Assembly: GCA_009885445.1 (NCBI GenBank)
Contig: VFKQ01000371.1
Span: 1-12,557 of the forward strand
Origin: Anaerolineaceae bacterium
Lineage (GTDB): Bacteria; Chloroflexota; Anaerolineae; Anaerolineales; Villigracilaceae
Reading direction: 5' to 3'
DNA: 12,557 bases
The notes beneath the pieces are model-generated. The model had not been told where the DNA came from. It saw nothing but the letters and a program-made list of their open reading frames with translations, and made no database searches. A program made the translations under genes and the position numbers. This document shows positions 11,513 through 12,557 of the stretch, one piece after another (position 1 is the stretch's first letter; each line of letters opens with the position of its first letter).

Positions 11513-12557
11513 CTAGCGCCTCCACGCGGGATACGACCAGGTCTCGTTCAAGCCCACGCCCGGCGCCTGCACGAGGCGGTATTGCAACGTGGCCAACTCA
11601 AGCGCATACAAATGCTGACCCGTGCCGTCAATCGTCTGCACCAGCAAATAATTTCCATCCGGCGAAAACACAAATTGCAGATTCGTGTCGTTGCTGTTAT
11701 AGGCCTGACGCAAATTACGCCCATCCGCATCAATCACATACAGGCTGGCCGCAGTGTCGGTGCGATGTACAAAAGCCAGCGCGTGCCCATCGCGCGACCA
11801 CGTCAGATTAGCGATAGAGCCGCCGGCAAAAGTCGCGAGGTCGCGCAGGATCTGGCCATCGGGCGTGAGAATCTTGATGGCCTGTTTACTGCTCGTGAAA
11901 TCATAGTCCACCGTGGCCAGCAAAGTGCCATCCGGCGACTCGACAAACGGCGATTTCGTCAGCAGGGTGTCGAAGAGCGGCTTCACGAATCCGTCGTCGG
12001 GGCGCAACAAATAAATCGTGCCCGTCTGCGCGGGCACCGACGAACGCAGAACCACGCTCTCGCCCAGCCACGAGTCCATCACATAAGGCCGTCCCTCGGC
12101 GGGCAATTTATTATTTGCTGTGACATTTTTTAAATCAGTGCCATCGCGGCGCATCGTATAAATCTCACTGCCGCCATTCCCATCTTGTACACGGACGGCG
12201 AGTCGCGTCCCATCGCGTGACCACATCGGCGAATCGAGATAGCGATCAAACTGCACCAGCTCGCGCCAGGTTTTGTTCAACACATCAAACAAATATAAAG
12301 TCCAAACTGTTTGCCCAATATTCAACGGGACAGAAAACGCCACCTCATCACGAGTCGGCGACCAGACCATTTGCGGAGGCGAGCCGATTAACTGAAACCC
12401 CGGCAGGATAACTTCCACCTGCGGGCAAGCGCTCGCACCCACCGCGCAGGAGGCGGGTAACCTCACCAAGCGCGCCATCTCCGCGACGGCTGGGTCCGCC
12501 AAAAACGCATACACGTGACCGAGCGAGTCCACGCCCCCCGCCTGCGCAACCGTGACG
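11513..12557 (-). CDS. TolB-like PD40/WD40 beta-propeller protein (5' end outside window)
   Basis: The reading frame is open from the stop at 11513 to the right edge. The GTG at 12532 would give 339 residues, but the frame continues upstream in sequence with coding character (V-T-V-A-Q-A-G-G), so the gene is treated as partial and the start is unknown. At least five PD40-type blades are visible, marked by MVWSPTRDEVAFSV, MWSRDGTRLAVRV, VESPDGTLLATVD, TWSRDGHALAFVH and VFSPDGNYLLVQT. Blade edges such as IYTMRRDGTDLKNVT and LYVIDADGRNLRQAY are typical of TolB-like six-blade propellers. An N-terminal exported region presumably lies beyond the window. Its role is unknown; extracytoplasmic binding is usual for such propellers. 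The lipoprotein gene follows on the same strand. Confidence 0.88.
   Translation of the reverse strand, partial: VTVAQAGGVDSLGHVYAFLADPAVAEMARLVRLPASCAVGASACPQVEVILPGFQLIGSPPQMVWSPTRDEVAFSVPLNIGQTVWTLYLFDVLNKTWRELVQFDRYLDSPMWSRDGTRLAVRVQDGNGGSEIYTMRRDGTDLKNVTANNKLPAEGRPYVMDSWLGESVVLRSSVPAQTGTIYLLRPDDGFVKPLFDTLLTKSPFVESPDGTLLATVDYDFTSSKQAIKILTPDGQILRDLATFAGGSIANLTWSRDGHALAFVHRTDTAASLYVIDADGRNLRQAYNSNDTNLQFVFSPDGNYLLVQTIDGTGQHLYALELATLQYRLVQAPGVGLNETWSYPAWRR

Noticed and set aside
11582..12133. 183-codon plus-strand ORF opposite the propeller gene
   Set aside because: The minus strand has clear PD40 blades; this frame is Arg/Gln/His-rich shadow sequence.

Overview
The window reads like a chromosomal segment of a Chloroflexota bacterium, most likely Anaerolineae-like. 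This assignment is an inference from gene style, not from a marker gene. The hints are a Thr/Pro-rich extracellular linker followed by a lamin-tail domain, a DUF2089-type regulator with SHOCT-like partners, a TolB-type propeller next to a small lipoprotein, and short palindromic repeats in nearly every intergenic gap. There are no rRNA, tRNA, CRISPR or transposase genes. Ten protein genes are supported; the one at the right edge is cut by the window end.

Left block (about 90-2211, minus strand): a tight three-gene operon. It encodes, in transcription order, a zinc-ribbon DUF2089 regulator, a cytoplasmic DUF4097-type beta-helix protein and a two-helix membrane protein. All three carry the same short helical motif (consensus near L-E-x-G-K-I-S-A-x-x-A). 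The operon starts from a perfect-consensus sigma-70 promoter (TTGACA, 16 bp, TATAAT) in the divergent gap with corA, and a perfect palindrome lies upstream of that promoter. This is the best candidate for a little-described system: a regulator, a soluble scaffold and a membrane partner sharing one interaction module.

Middle block (2353-8548, plus strand): corA (Mg2+/Co2+ channel); a dephospho-CoA kinase fused to a GNAT-like acetyltransferase domain and started at TTG; cdaA (diadenylate cyclase) overlapping cdaR/ybbR (its regulator, containing an exact 24-bp in-frame tandem duplication); and der (double GTPase for 50S assembly). These are core-metabolism and housekeeping genes.

Right block: a large membrane protein (8707-10488, plus) with its own promoter and a strong intrinsic terminator, joining a signal/anchor segment, a Thr/Pro linker, a lamin-tail domain and about eight transmembrane helices. 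Convergent to it on the minus strand are a TolB-like beta-propeller (partial, 5' end outside the window) and a small lipoprotein.

Intergenic layer: at least six gaps contain a recurrent core (GCCACAG...CACAGAG or the related CACGGATT form), mostly as inverted arms and often inside outer inverted repeats that differ from copy to copy. Two copies 8 kb apart match at 30 of 31 bases in opposite orientation. A different palindrome lies at the left edge and a heptad repeat lies between cdaR and der.
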